41,836 nt of DNA from a virus. Shown one piece after another: positions 30,917-38,420 of this stretch. The position numbers and the translations under genes are program-made. Positions within the stretch are counted from its first letter, which is position 1; each line of letters opens with the position of its first letter. The stretch spans positions 1 through 41,836 of IMG/VR virus record IMGVR_UViG_3300036985_004072; one strand, written 5' to 3'. The notes beneath the pieces were generated by a model. It saw only the letters and a program-made list of their open reading frames with translations. It ran no database searches and was not told the origin of the DNA.

Positions 30917-31180
30917 ATGAACGCCACCATCATCCCTGCACAGCCGGGGTACTTTGTCGTCACCAAATCTTTGGGCGGCGGCTACTGGCCAGACCCCGTG
31001 CTGGCCTGGTCCATCCGAGAGTTCCACGCCGGTCTGGTCTGCGCTTTCCCTGTCACTTTGGACGGGGGGACGCAAGACGAGTGCGCCGTCCTTCGCCCCG
31101 ACGGGCGGGTGTCGCTCGGCACAGGTGAGAGGGTTTGGGATACGCTGGCCGACTGGCTCAGCGACGAGGCCGCCCGTTGA
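30917..31180 (+). CDS. Early protein under the structured leader, unknown
   Basis: 87 residues from ATG 30917 (a TTG start at 30869 is possible and would read through the hairpin). A globular beta-rich protein (IIPAQPGYFVV, PVLAWSIREFHAGLVCAFPVTL) with a C-terminal helix. No family recognised. Its end overlaps the primase-helicase start (TTGA), so its translation is linked to that gene. Confidence 0.6.
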   Translation: MNATIIPAQPGYFVVTKSLGGGYWPDPVLAWSIREFHAGLVCAFPVTLDGGTQDECAVLRPDGRVSLGTGERVWDTLADWLSDEAAR

Positions 31181-33387
31181 CCGCGGCAGGCAAGGGCGCC
31201 AGCCCCTCAGACTGGCAAGCATTCATCGCCCTGGGTCTTACCGAAGACCTGCTGCCGGTGGTGTCAGACACCTCGGTGCCGATCAGCCCGAAGTCGAAGA
31301 TGAAGGGCCTGGGCAAGACGCCCAGCACCCTGAACCGGACGGGCCAGGCGGTGGGCATTCCCAACTGGACCACGCACCAGGCCACCGACCACGAGGTGGC
31401 CAAATGGTCAGGCATTCCCGAGCTCGGCATCTGCCTGCAGACCCGGCGGGTCCGCGCCATCGACATCGACATCGGCGACCAGGCCGAGGCCGAGCGTGTG
31501 GCCCGCATGGCCGAGGTCGTCCTGGGCCCACTGCCGCGGCGCACGCGCCCCAACAGCGGCAAGATGCTGTTGCTCATCGGCATGCCTGGCGACTTCACGA
31601 AGCGCATCTTGCGCACCGCTCACGGCGCGATTGAGTTCTTGGCCAACGGGCAGCAGTGCATCGTGGCCGGCACCCACACCAGCGGCGAGCGCTACGCCTG
31701 GCTGCCGGCGCTGCCAACCGAGATCCCCGAGGTCAGCCCGGCTGAGTTCGAGGCTGTCTGGGCCGCGCTGGTCACCGCCCTGGCCCTGCCAGGCGGCCAC
31801 AGCGTGCTGGGCGTTGGCGCGAAGCCGGTGCGGCCGCGGGACGCCGACGACATCGACGACGAGGTGGTCGACTTCCTCGAGTCCACGGGCTGGGTCACCG
31901 GCTATGGTGGCGACGGCAAGGTCTTCGTGCGCTGCCCCTGGGCCCACCTGCACACCAGCGACAGCGGCGAGAGCGGCACCAGCTGGCTGCCGGCCGGCGT
32001 TGGCGGCATCGACCACGGCAACTTCGTGTGCCTGCACAGCAGCCACGGCAAGAAGACCAACGACCAGTTCCTTGCCGAGGTTGGGTTCACACTGAGCGAG
32101 TTCTCGGTGGTGGCCCAGGCCGAGCAGCAGGCCGCCGGCCTCGAGCCGGTGGAGGACTGGCCTGCCTTCACCCGGGACAGGCTGGGCCGCATCGAGAGCA
32201 CGGTCACCAACATGCTGGCAGCCCTGGCCCGGCCAGACATCTGCGGCGCCAAGGTGGCCAGCGACACATTCAGGGACGCGGTGATGATTGCCTGGGACGG
32301 GACAGACGAGTGGCGCACGCTGCGTGACAACGACTACACCGAGCTGCGACGCAGGCTCGAGGCCCGTGGGTTCAAGGCCCCGGGCCGCGAGATGGTGCGC
32401 GACGCCGCGCTCCTGGTGGCCGAGCAGAACGGCATCGACACCGCTGAGGTGTGGGCCAAGGGCCTGGTCTGGGACGGCGTGCCGCGGGTCGAGCAGTGCC
32501 TGCACCGGTACTTCAGGGCCGCCGACACGCCCTACACCCGGGCGGTGTCCCGGTACATGTGGTCTGGTCTGGCCGGCCGCTGCGTCGAGGGCGGCATCCA
32601 GTGCGACATGGTGCCGGTCCTGGTGGGCAAGCAGGGGGCGGGCAAGACGCAGGGCGTGAAGGCGCTGGCGCCCATCATCGACACCTACGTCGAGGTCAAC
32701 CTGGAGCACCGAGATGACAACCTGGCCCGGGCCCTGCGAGGCAAGTTGGTTGGTGAGCTGGGCGAGCTGCGGGGCCTGATGAGCCGTGACGCCGAGGCCA
32801 TCAAGGCCTGGATCTCACGCACCCATGAGGAGTGGATTCCGAAGTACATGGAGTTTGCCACCAAATTTCCGCGCAGGCTGATGTTCATTGGCACCACCAA
32901 CAGCGACGAGTTCCTGGCCGACAGCACCGGCGAGCGGCGCTGGCTGCCGGTGCCCACCGGTTTGGTTGATCTCGATGCGCTGCGCGCCGACCGCGATCAG
33001 CTGTGGGCCGAGGCGGTCGTCCTGTTCAATCGTGAGGGCGTTCGATGGGAGGCGGCGCACAGCTTGGCGGAGCCTGCGCGGGAGGCCCACAAGGCCACAG
33101 ACATGTGGGATGAGGCCATCGAGCAGTGGTTGGAGACCGACGCGATGGACGGGCCTGACGGCCCCAAGCGCGGAGATATTCCTTTCACCTTGAACGCGCT
33201 GGCGTTCGGCGCGCTTGGAATTACAGTGAAAGAGGGCGACATGCGTACCGCAAAACGCATCGGCGCGTCGCTCACGAGGCTCGGCTACTTCAAGAAGGAC
33301 CACAGAGGGGAGACAAAAGGCAAGCACTGGTTTCGTGTAGAAAAATGCACGGAACACGAGCGTGCAGGATTTGCGGATTTCGTTTGA
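31177..33387 (+). CDS. Primase-polymerase / VapE-like helicase
   Basis: 736 residues from the TTG in the TTGA overlap. The N-terminal part is an archaeo-eukaryotic-type prim-pol domain, with the catalytic DxD in VRAIDIDIGD (about residues 92-101) and later RPNSGKMLLL and TSGERYAW strands. Middle: a Cys/His patch (VRCPWAHLH...FVCLHSSHG). C-terminal: a VirE/VapE-type P-loop domain, with Walker A GKQGAGKT (484-491), the RGKLVGELGEL motif, and FIGTTNSDEFLAD...ERRWLPV. It should prime and unwind DNA at the phage origin. This is the replicative helicase-primase; the SNF2-like protein on the other strand is additional. Confidence 0.88.
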   Translation: MTAAGKGASPSDWQAFIALGLTEDLLPVVSDTSVPISPKSKMKGLGKTPSTLNRTGQAVGIPNWTTHQATDHEVAKWSGIPELGICLQTRRVRAIDIDIGDQAEAERVARMAEVVLGPLPRRTRPNSGKMLLLIGMPGDFTKRILRTAHGAIEFLANGQQCIVAGTHTSGERYAWLPALPTEIPEVSPAEFEAVWAALVTALALPGGHSVLGVGAKPVRPRDADDIDDEVVDFLESTGWVTGYGGDGKVFVRCPWAHLHTSDSGESGTSWLPAGVGGIDHGNFVCLHSSHGKKTNDQFLAEVGFTLSEFSVVAQAEQQAAGLEPVEDWPAFTRDRLGRIESTVTNMLAALARPDICGAKVASDTFRDAVMIAWDGTDEWRTLRDNDYTELRRRLEARGFKAPGREMVRDAALLVAEQNGIDTAEVWAKGLVWDGVPRVEQCLHRYFRAADTPYTRAVSRYMWSGLAGRCVEGGIQCDMVPVLVGKQGAGKTQGVKALAPIIDTYVEVNLEHRDDNLARALRGKLVGELGELRGLMSRDAEAIKAWISRTHEEWIPKYMEFATKFPRRLMFIGTTNSDEFLADSTGERRWLPVPTGLVDLDALRADRDQLWAEAVVLFNREGVRWEAAHSLAEPAREAHKATDMWDEAIEQWLETDAMDGPDGPKRGDIPFTLNALAFGALGITVKEGDMRTAKRIGASLTRLGYFKKDHRGETKGKHWFRVEKCTEHERAGFADFV

Positions 33388-33623
33388 GGCGTGTCGCCCC
33401 TTGGGATGGGGGGACAAGGGGTGTTGGAGAGACAAGATTCTCCCTATGTAGTCTCCCCTGTCTCCCCTGTCTCCCCTAGTTATAGATAAAAGTGCTGGAG
33501 AGTGAATACTGTATGGAAACCCAGTATGTTACAAATAGATACAGTGGTGTAGAGAGTCCAGGAGGGTTTACAGAAAATAGGGGCGACGGGGAGACAAGGG
33601 AGACAACCAAATTTGAGGTGAGC
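33388..33623. repeat. Repeat-rich, AT-leaning intergenic region (possible origin)
   Basis: 236 bases. GTCTCCCCT occurs three times in tandem (33451-33477). GGGGAGACAAGGGAGAC (33588-33604) is the inverse of two of them with one mismatch. Related GGGGACAAGGGG lies at 33410-33421 and GGGGAGACAAAAGG within the end of the primase gene. A short AT-leaning stretch (33478-33545) with ATACTG / CAGTAT and a TACAGT hexamer (33540-33545) lies between. This resembles iterons plus an unwinding element, but it may also be a terminator/promoter pair. A possible in-frame upstream start for the next gene exists at 33492. Confidence 0.45.
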
Positions 33624-33947
33624 ATGCAGAAAGTTGCAAAGTGCATCGTGGCCGTCAACGCCCGGGGGTCGGCCATCGGCGAGGACCACCCACGGGCCGC
33701 TCTCACAAATCACGAGGCGCAGCTTCTGCTCGAACTGCGCGATGAGGGCTACGGCTACGGCTGGCTGGCCGGCAAGTTCGAGATCAGCAAGCGCGCGGTG
33801 CGGGCGATCTGCTCGGGCAAGACCTACGGGCAGCACCCGGCAGGCTACGTCAGGCAGCGCCGGCAGACCGTGCGTTTGCTACCCGATGCTGGCGCTACAG
33901 TGCCGGCACCATGCAACCCTGGGTCGGACCATTCCTCGAAGCGCTGA
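33624..33947 (+). CDS. Small HTH protein before the terminase
   Basis: 107 residues from ATG 33624 (GAGGTGAG ribosome site). Residues 27-72 (LTNHEAQLLLELRDEGYGYG, WLAGKFEISKRAVRAICSGK) form a helix-turn-helix like those in phage DNA-binding and homing proteins. It sits at the start of the late region and may be a late gene regulator; this is inference. Its C-terminal end contains the late promoter and overlaps the terminase small subunit. A start at 33492 would add 44 poorly conserved-looking residues. Confidence 0.6.
   Translation: MQKVAKCIVAVNARGSAIGEDHPRAALTNHEAQLLLELRDEGYGYGWLAGKFEISKRAVRAICSGKTYGQHPAGYVRQRRQTVRLLPDAGATVPAPCNPGSDHSSKR
33870..33901 (+). promoter_or_regulatory. Late promoter for the terminase operon
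   Basis: GTGCGTTTGCT (33870-33880) and TACAGT (33896-33901), the same 26-base offset as elsewhere, followed by GCCGGCA, which is shared with the copy at 37859. The ATG of the next gene is only 10 bases from the -10, so the mRNA may be leaderless. Confidence 0.65.
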
Positions 33948-34450
33948 AGCACTGCGGCATCCACGCTCAGGCTGCGCGCACTGTTGGCTGCAGCTACAGC
34001 GCCGTGATGGCGCTCAAGGCCAACAACGCCGACTTCGCACACGCGTGCGATGAGGCCCTTGAGGAGGCCGTGGACCGGGCCGAGGCCGAGGCCTGGCGCC
34101 GCGGCGTCGAGGGCTTCGAAGAGCCTGTCGTGTACCAGGGCCAGCTCACGCTGCAGTACCGGCGCGACGAGAACGGCAACGTGCTGCTCTCAGAGGCTGG
34201 CCACCCCATCCCTTTGACCGATGCCAACGGCAACGTGGTGCCGCTCACCGTGCGCAAGCACAGCGACGCACTGCTGGCCCTGGTGCTCAAGGGCCGGAGG
34301 AAGAAGGTCTTCGCCGAGCGCACCGAGATCACCGGTGCCGATGGTGGCGCGGTTGCAATCGACGACACGGCGCGCGCTGCCCGTGTTGCACAACTGATGG
34401 GCCTGGCGCAGCAGCGCAAGAAGGCCGAAGACGACGAGGCCTTCGTGTGA
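33911..34450 (+). CDS. Terminase small subunit
   Basis: 179 residues. N-terminal helix-turn-helix (GIHAQAARTVGCSYSAVMAL, residues 16-35), central helical segment with EAEAWRRGVEGFEEPV, and TVRKHSDALLALVLKGRRKK near residue 115, the pattern I know from phage terminase small subunits. It recognises packaging sites and brings DNA to the large subunit. No Shine-Dalgarno is visible, in line with a leaderless start. Overlaps the next gene by GTGA. Confidence 0.82.
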   Translation: MQPWVGPFLEALKHCGIHAQAARTVGCSYSAVMALKANNADFAHACDEALEEAVDRAEAEAWRRGVEGFEEPVVYQGQLTLQYRRDENGNVLLSEAGHPIPLTDANGNVVPLTVRKHSDALLALVLKGRRKKVFAERTEITGADGGAVAIDDTARAARVAQLMGLAQQRKKAEDDEAFV

Positions 34451-34806
34451 GCCCAAGCCCAGACCGCTACCAGCAATCCACCGTTGCACGCCTATCCGAG
34501 GTAGAGCAATTGGCCGCCGACCACGCCGCCCAGCTCACCGTCGGCTCTGAGCGCATGGACCGCCTCGAGGCCACTCTGGCCAGGAACAGCGAGGCCCTGG
34601 CTGCCAACACCCGGCTCACGCAGTCGGTGCAGCAGGACACCGCCGAGATGGTGGCGTGGATCAAGGCCATCCAGGGCGCCACGCGGGTGCTGGAGGCGAT
34701 CGGCAAGCTCGCCAAGCCTGTGGGCTACATCCTGCTCGCCGTCGGCATCACTGCCGGCTGGTGGGCCTCTGTGAAGGGCATGTTGCATCTTGGGGACAAG
34801 CCGTGA
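34447..34806 (+). CDS. Single-TM coiled-coil membrane protein (holin-like?)
   Basis: 119 residues, GTG start in the terminase stop. A coiled coil (residues 10-60) precedes one membrane helix (VGYILLAVGITAGWWASV, about residues 92-109). Such proteins next to lysis genes can be holin partners or antiholins. Function not proven. GTGA overlaps on both sides. Confidence 0.6.
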   Translation: MSPSPDRYQQSTVARLSEVEQLAADHAAQLTVGSERMDRLEATLARNSEALAANTRLTQSVQQDTAEMVAWIKAIQGATRVLEAIGKLAKPVGYILLAVGITAGWWASVKGMLHLGDKP

Positions 34807-35069
34807 ACTTCGATCGAAACATCGCGGCCTTTGATAGCGCCCTGCCGGGCCTCTTGAAGAGCATCCCTGGGCGATGGGTGCTGATTCACTCTGGCGAGCT
34901 GTGCGGCGACTTCCCGGACTTCGCTGGTGCTCTGAGCAACGGCTACAAGCGGTTTGGCATCGCCGGCGGCTGGCTTGTGCAAGAGGTCAAACCCGCACCG
35001 GCACGCGAGAGGTGGCGGCAAGGCCGCAGCGCCGCTGAATCCGAATACAGATCCTGGGGCTTTGTATGA
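34803..35069 (+). CDS. Small protein between terminase and endolysin, unknown
   Basis: 88 residues, GTG 34803 overlapping the previous stop. The pattern GRWVLIHSGELCGDFPDFAGAL resembles small bacterial DUF5678-type proteins; I hold this tentatively. Basic C terminus. Overlaps the endolysin start (ATGA). Confidence 0.6.
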   Translation: MNFDRNIAAFDSALPGLLKSIPGRWVLIHSGELCGDFPDFAGALSNGYKRFGIAGGWLVQEVKPAPARERWRQGRSAAESEYRSWGFV

Positions 35070-35530
35070 CCTTCGACGACGCGTTCGAGAAGCTGATCGG
35101 CCATGAAGGCGGCTACGTCAACGACCCCCGCGACCGCGGCGGTGAGACCAAGTTCGGCATCTCGAAGCGGGCCTATCCGCTCGAGGACATCGCCAATCTC
35201 ACGCTCGACCGAGCCAAGCTCCTGTACCGGCGCGACTACTGGGGCCCGGCAGGCTGTGACGCGGTGCCCGAGGGCGCCAAGTTCGACCTGTTCGACACCG
35301 CGGTGAACTCCGGCGTGAACGCGGCCATCCGCATCCTGCAGAAGACCGTGGGCGAGACCGTCGACGGCGCGCTGGGGCCCCGCACGCTGCAGGCTGTGCA
35401 GAGCATGCCGGCCGAGCGTCTGAGCCGCTGGTTCAACGCCAGGCGCCTGCTGGCCATGACCGACATGCGGACCTGGCCGGCACACGGCAAGGGCTGGGCT
35501 CGGCGCGTGGCGGCCAACCTGCTAGGCTGA
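35066..35530 (+). CDS. GH108 endolysin (N-acetylmuramidase)
   Basis: 154 residues. The glycoside hydrolase 108 signature is at the start: HEGGYVNDPRDRGGETKFGIS, with the catalytic Glu14. A peptidoglycan-binding part follows (LQKTVGETVDGALGPRTLQAV). No signal peptide, so export relies on the holin at 35864. It cleaves the cell wall at the end of infection. Confidence 0.92.
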   Translation: MTFDDAFEKLIGHEGGYVNDPRDRGGETKFGISKRAYPLEDIANLTLDRAKLLYRRDYWGPAGCDAVPEGAKFDLFDTAVNSGVNAAIRILQKTVGETVDGALGPRTLQAVQSMPAERLSRWFNARRLLAMTDMRTWPAHGKGWARRVAANLLG

Positions 35531-35532
35531 CC

Positions 35533-35757
35533 ATGCCCTGGTCCAAGCTGCGCTACCGGCTCGGCCTGGAGCAGATCCAGCCGGCGCCCTATGTGCGACG
35601 GCGCGAGGTGCCGCCACTCCCGGTGCCACCCGAGCCTGCCCCGCGGTTCAAGCGCACGACGCGCGACCCGTTCGAGCAGGCTGAGGCAATGCGCAAAGAA
35701 CTGCAGGTTGGCAAGTGCTCATGGGCACCAGGCAGCAAACGAAGGAGAGCACGATGA
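35533..35757 (+). CDS. Small Pro/Arg-rich protein in the lysis cluster, unknown
   Basis: 74 residues, Pro-rich centre (PPLPVPPEPAP) and basic ends, with no membrane helix or lipobox. It lies two bases after the endolysin. I recognise no spanin features, so a lysis role is not supported beyond position. Confidence 0.55.
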   Translation: MPWSKLRYRLGLEQIQPAPYVRRREVPPLPVPPEPAPRFKRTTRDPFEQAEAMRKELQVGKCSWAPGSKRRRAR

Positions 35758-35864
35758 GTGCATACACGACGTCGGTGAACTACTCGATCTACGCCACCCT
35801 GCTGCACAGGCTGGGCGTGGACACGATCGACATGTTCGTGATCGAACCTGAGGAGATGCGCTGA
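35754..35864 (+). CDS. 36-residue protein in the lysis cluster
   Basis: ATG 35754 overlaps the stop of the preceding gene, and its own TGA overlaps the holin ATG (TGATGA-like). The peptide (SAYTTSVNYSIYATLLHRLG, then VDTIDMFVIEPEEMR) looks like a real globular peptide. The precise coupling on both sides supports translation. Function unknown. Confidence 0.55.
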   Translation: MSAYTTSVNYSIYATLLHRLGVDTIDMFVIEPEEMR

Positions 35865-36265
35865 TGAACCCCCTGCTGCTTGGCCCGCTCCTCGACTTCG
35901 GCAAGGACCTGATCGGCCGCTTCTTCCCCAACGAGGACGAACGGCGCAAGGCCGAGGCCGAGTTCCTGAAGCTCGCAATGGACGGCGAGCTGAAGCAGGT
36001 GATTGCCCAGCTCCAGATCAACGCGCAGGAAGCTGCTCACCCCAGCATCTGGGTGGCCGGCTGGCGCCCGGCGTTCGGGTGGGTCGGCAGCCTGGGCTTC
36101 CTGTACGCCGTGCTGCTGCAGCCCCTGCTGGCCTGGTGGGCCACGATCAAGGGCTGGCCCGTGCCGCCTACGCTCGACACCGACCTCCTGCTGACTGTGG
36201 CCGGCGGCATGCTGGGCATCGGCGGGCTGCGCACCTACGAGAAGCGGGCCGGCGTCACCAAGTGA
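35864..36265 (+). CDS. Holin, 3-TM (GTA holin-like) family
   Basis: 133 residues. It shows the pattern of the 3TM holin family: an N-terminal PLLDFGKDLIGRFFPNEDER helix, a charged helical linker, WVAGWRPAFGWVGSLGFLYA and LLQPLLAWWATI membrane helices (about 65-95), and a final LLLTVAGGMLGIGGLRTYEK helix. It would form pores that release the endolysin. GTGA overlap with the terminase large subunit gene. Confidence 0.85.
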   Translation: MNPLLLGPLLDFGKDLIGRFFPNEDERRKAEAEFLKLAMDGELKQVIAQLQINAQEAAHPSIWVAGWRPAFGWVGSLGFLYAVLLQPLLAWWATIKGWPVPPTLDTDLLLTVAGGMLGIGGLRTYEKRAGVTK

Positions 36266-37857
36266 AGGCCCACGACGTCCTCGAGCTCGAGCGCTACCTC
36301 ACCCATAAGGAGCGCCAGGAGCTCCACGAGCTGGCCACGCAGGACGCCAAGCTGGTGGTCTGGCGCTGCCAGGCCGGGCCGCAGGACATCGCCTACAACA
36401 GCACCGCCGACGTGGTGGGTTTCGGTGGCGCGGCCGGCGGGGGCAAGACCGACCTGGCACTGGGCAAGGCCCTGAACCAGCACCAGCGCACCTTCATCGT
36501 CCGCAAGAACGGCACCGAGCACACAGGCTTCGTCGACCGTATGACCGAGCTGCTGGGCACCCGCGACGGGTTCAGCACCAAGGACGGCATGTGGCGCGAC
36601 GCCGGGCCGCGCCAGGTGCAGATCGAATTCGGCTCACTGCCCAACCCGAAGGACGAGGAGAAGTACCGGGGCCGGCCGCACGACCTGCTGGTGTTCGACG
36701 AGGCCACCAGCCTCACGCGCTTCCAGGTGCAGTTCCTGATGGCCTGGAACCGGACCACCACGCCGGGCCAGCGATGCCAGACCCTGCTCACGTTCAACCC
36801 GCCGGCCGAGGCTGCAGGCCGCTGGGTCATCGACTTCTTCGGGCCCTGGCTCGACAAGAAGCACAGGCTCTACCCCACGCCGCCTGGCGTGATCCGGTAC
36901 GTGGCCATGCTGCCCACACCCAACGGCGAGACCCGGGACCTCTGGGTCACCAGCCCGGCGCCCTTCGTGATGGACGGCGAGGACCGCATCTACGGCTTCG
37001 ACCCGAAGCAGCACAGGCCCGAGGAGATCATCACACCCCAGTCGCGCACCTTCATCCCGAGCCGGGTGAGCGACAACGCCTACCTCAGCGGGTCGGGTTA
37101 CCTGCGCCAGCTGCAGGCCCTGCCCGAGCCACTGCGCAGCCAGATGCTGAACGGCGACTTCGAGGCCGGCATGCAAGATTCGGCTTTCCAAGTGGTGCCT
37201 ACCGCTTGGGTCGAGGCTGCGATGGCCAGGTGGCGGCCACGCTCACCGCGGGGCGAGATGATGTGTCAGGGCGTGGACGTGGCCCGCGGCGGCCGGGATC
37301 AGACCGTGCAGGCCACCCGGCACGTCGGCAACTGGTACGACAAGCTGCACGTCTACCCAGGCACCGACACGCCGGACGGGCCGCGGGTTGCGGGCCTGGT
37401 GATCGCAGAGAACCGCGACCACGCACCGATCATGCTCGACGTGATCGGTGTGGGCTCGAGCCCCTACGACTTCCTGAACCAGGCCAAGCTGCCGGTCTAC
37501 GGCGTGAACGTGGCCGAGGGCAGCACGGCCACCGACAAGTCGGGCCGGCTCACCTTCTTCAACCTGCGCAGCGAGCTGTGGTGGAAGATGCGCGAGGAGC
37601 TCGACCCGGCGAACGACACCGGCATCGCGCTGCCCCCAGACCAGGACCTGCTGGCCGAGCTGTGCGCGCCCATGTGGGAGATGTCAGGCCGCACCATCAA
37701 GGTCGAGTCACGGGACGACATCGTGAAGCGCACAGGCCGCAGCCCAGACCGGGCCACCGCGGTGATTCTGGCCCGCATCGACACGCCGAAGATCTACCTG
37801 CTGCAGCAGCGCGACGCGCAGGCCGCGATCCTGAACTACGACCCCTATTCGCGCTGA
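36262..37857 (+). CDS. Terminase large subunit
   Basis: 531 residues from GTG 36262 (GTGA overlap). ATPase: Walker A GGAAGGGKT (55-63), Walker B LLVFDEAT (142-149), and coupling motif LLTFNPP. Nuclease: Asp339 in GVDVARGGRDQ, then MLDVIGVGSSPYDFL. It packages DNA into the procapsid through the portal and cuts the concatemer. Length and motifs are typical. Confidence 0.93.
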   Translation: MKAHDVLELERYLTHKERQELHELATQDAKLVVWRCQAGPQDIAYNSTADVVGFGGAAGGGKTDLALGKALNQHQRTFIVRKNGTEHTGFVDRMTELLGTRDGFSTKDGMWRDAGPRQVQIEFGSLPNPKDEEKYRGRPHDLLVFDEATSLTRFQVQFLMAWNRTTTPGQRCQTLLTFNPPAEAAGRWVIDFFGPWLDKKHRLYPTPPGVIRYVAMLPTPNGETRDLWVTSPAPFVMDGEDRIYGFDPKQHRPEEIITPQSRTFIPSRVSDNAYLSGSGYLRQLQALPEPLRSQMLNGDFEAGMQDSAFQVVPTAWVEAAMARWRPRSPRGEMMCQGVDVARGGRDQTVQATRHVGNWYDKLHVYPGTDTPDGPRVAGLVIAENRDHAPIMLDVIGVGSSPYDFLNQAKLPVYGVNVAEGSTATDKSGRLTFFNLRSELWWKMREELDPANDTGIALPPDQDLLAELCAPMWEMSGRTIKVESRDDIVKRTGRSPDRATAVILARIDTPKIYLLQQRDAQAAILNYDPYSR

Positions 37858-37858
37858 C

Positions 37859-37890
37859 GTGCGTTTGCTACGGGCCTTCGCCGCTACAGT
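37859..37890 (+). promoter_or_regulatory. Late promoter before the connector gene group
   Basis: GTGCGTTTGCT (37859-37869) and TACAGT (37885-37890), 26-base offset, then GCCGGCA as at the terminase promoter. It begins right after the terminase stop and would drive the structural genes up to and past the portal. Confidence 0.65.
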
Positions 37891-37924
37891 GCCGGCAACC
37901 TGCTACAGGAGACCCATCATTTGC

Positions 37925-38113
37925 ATGTCAAAGCCCAGCATCCCGGGCCCTCCACCCCCAGTCCAAGACGTCAAACCCGCTGACACCGCGAACGCAGCCA
38001 CCCGCAAGGCGCAGAAGCGCACGGGCATGGCCAGCGGCAGCCTGCTCACCGGGCCTTCTGGCATCCAGACCACCGCGCTGAACACGGGCGGCACTTCGCT
38101 GCTGGGAGGCTGA
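37925..38113 (+). CDS. Small Pro/Gly/Thr-rich structural protein
   Basis: 62 residues from ATG 37925, with AGGAGA (37907-37912) upstream. Pro-rich start (SKPSIPGPPPPVQD), helix (TANAATRKAQKRTG), and the ending SGSLLTGPSGIQTTAL...TSLLGG. Small proteins with a PxPPP start and LLTGP-L-LLGG end accompany portal genes in many podoviruses and are virion components of unknown role. Confidence 0.7.
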   Translation: MSKPSIPGPPPPVQDVKPADTANAATRKAQKRTGMASGSLLTGPSGIQTTALNTGGTSLLGG

Positions 38114-38114
38114 G

Positions 38115-38420
38115 ATGGCCACCACTGAACTCCGCAGCCTCGACGGCAAGCAAGTGAAGGTCAGCGTGGGCGCTGGCGAAACCTCGAACCCCATCCCTGT
38201 GTCTGCCGAGTGCGTGGTCTCCTGCGCGCCTGGCAGCGGGGGTGAAATGTTGGCGCAAGCCACCTACTCCTCGCCGGCCGATGTCGCCGCGGGGGCAGCC
38301 ATCTGGCACGACTGGAGCAGCGGCACCGTGAGCACACCAACCAACGAGATCCTCTACAAGGGCCTGTTCGTCCGATTCACCACGACCCTTACGGCCGGTG
38401 TCGGTGAGGTGTCGCTGTGA
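38115..38420 (+). CDS. Putative minor structural protein
   Basis: 101 residues, beta-rich, Ser/Thr/Gly-rich with a jellyroll-like feel (MATTELRSLDGKQVKVSVGA..., FVRFTTTLTAGVGEVSL). It lies one base after the preceding gene and overlaps the next by GTGA. A head or neck decoration is likely, but unproven. Confidence 0.55.
   Translation: MATTELRSLDGKQVKVSVGAGETSNPIPVSAECVVSCAPGSGGEMLAQATYSSPADVAAGAAIWHDWSSGTVSTPTNEILYKGLFVRFTTTLTAGVGEVSL

Noticed and set aside
36591-38081. A 496-codon + frame overlapping the terminase large subunit
   Set aside because: Shifted-frame shadow, Arg/Ala/Pro noise; the terminase frame has all motifs.
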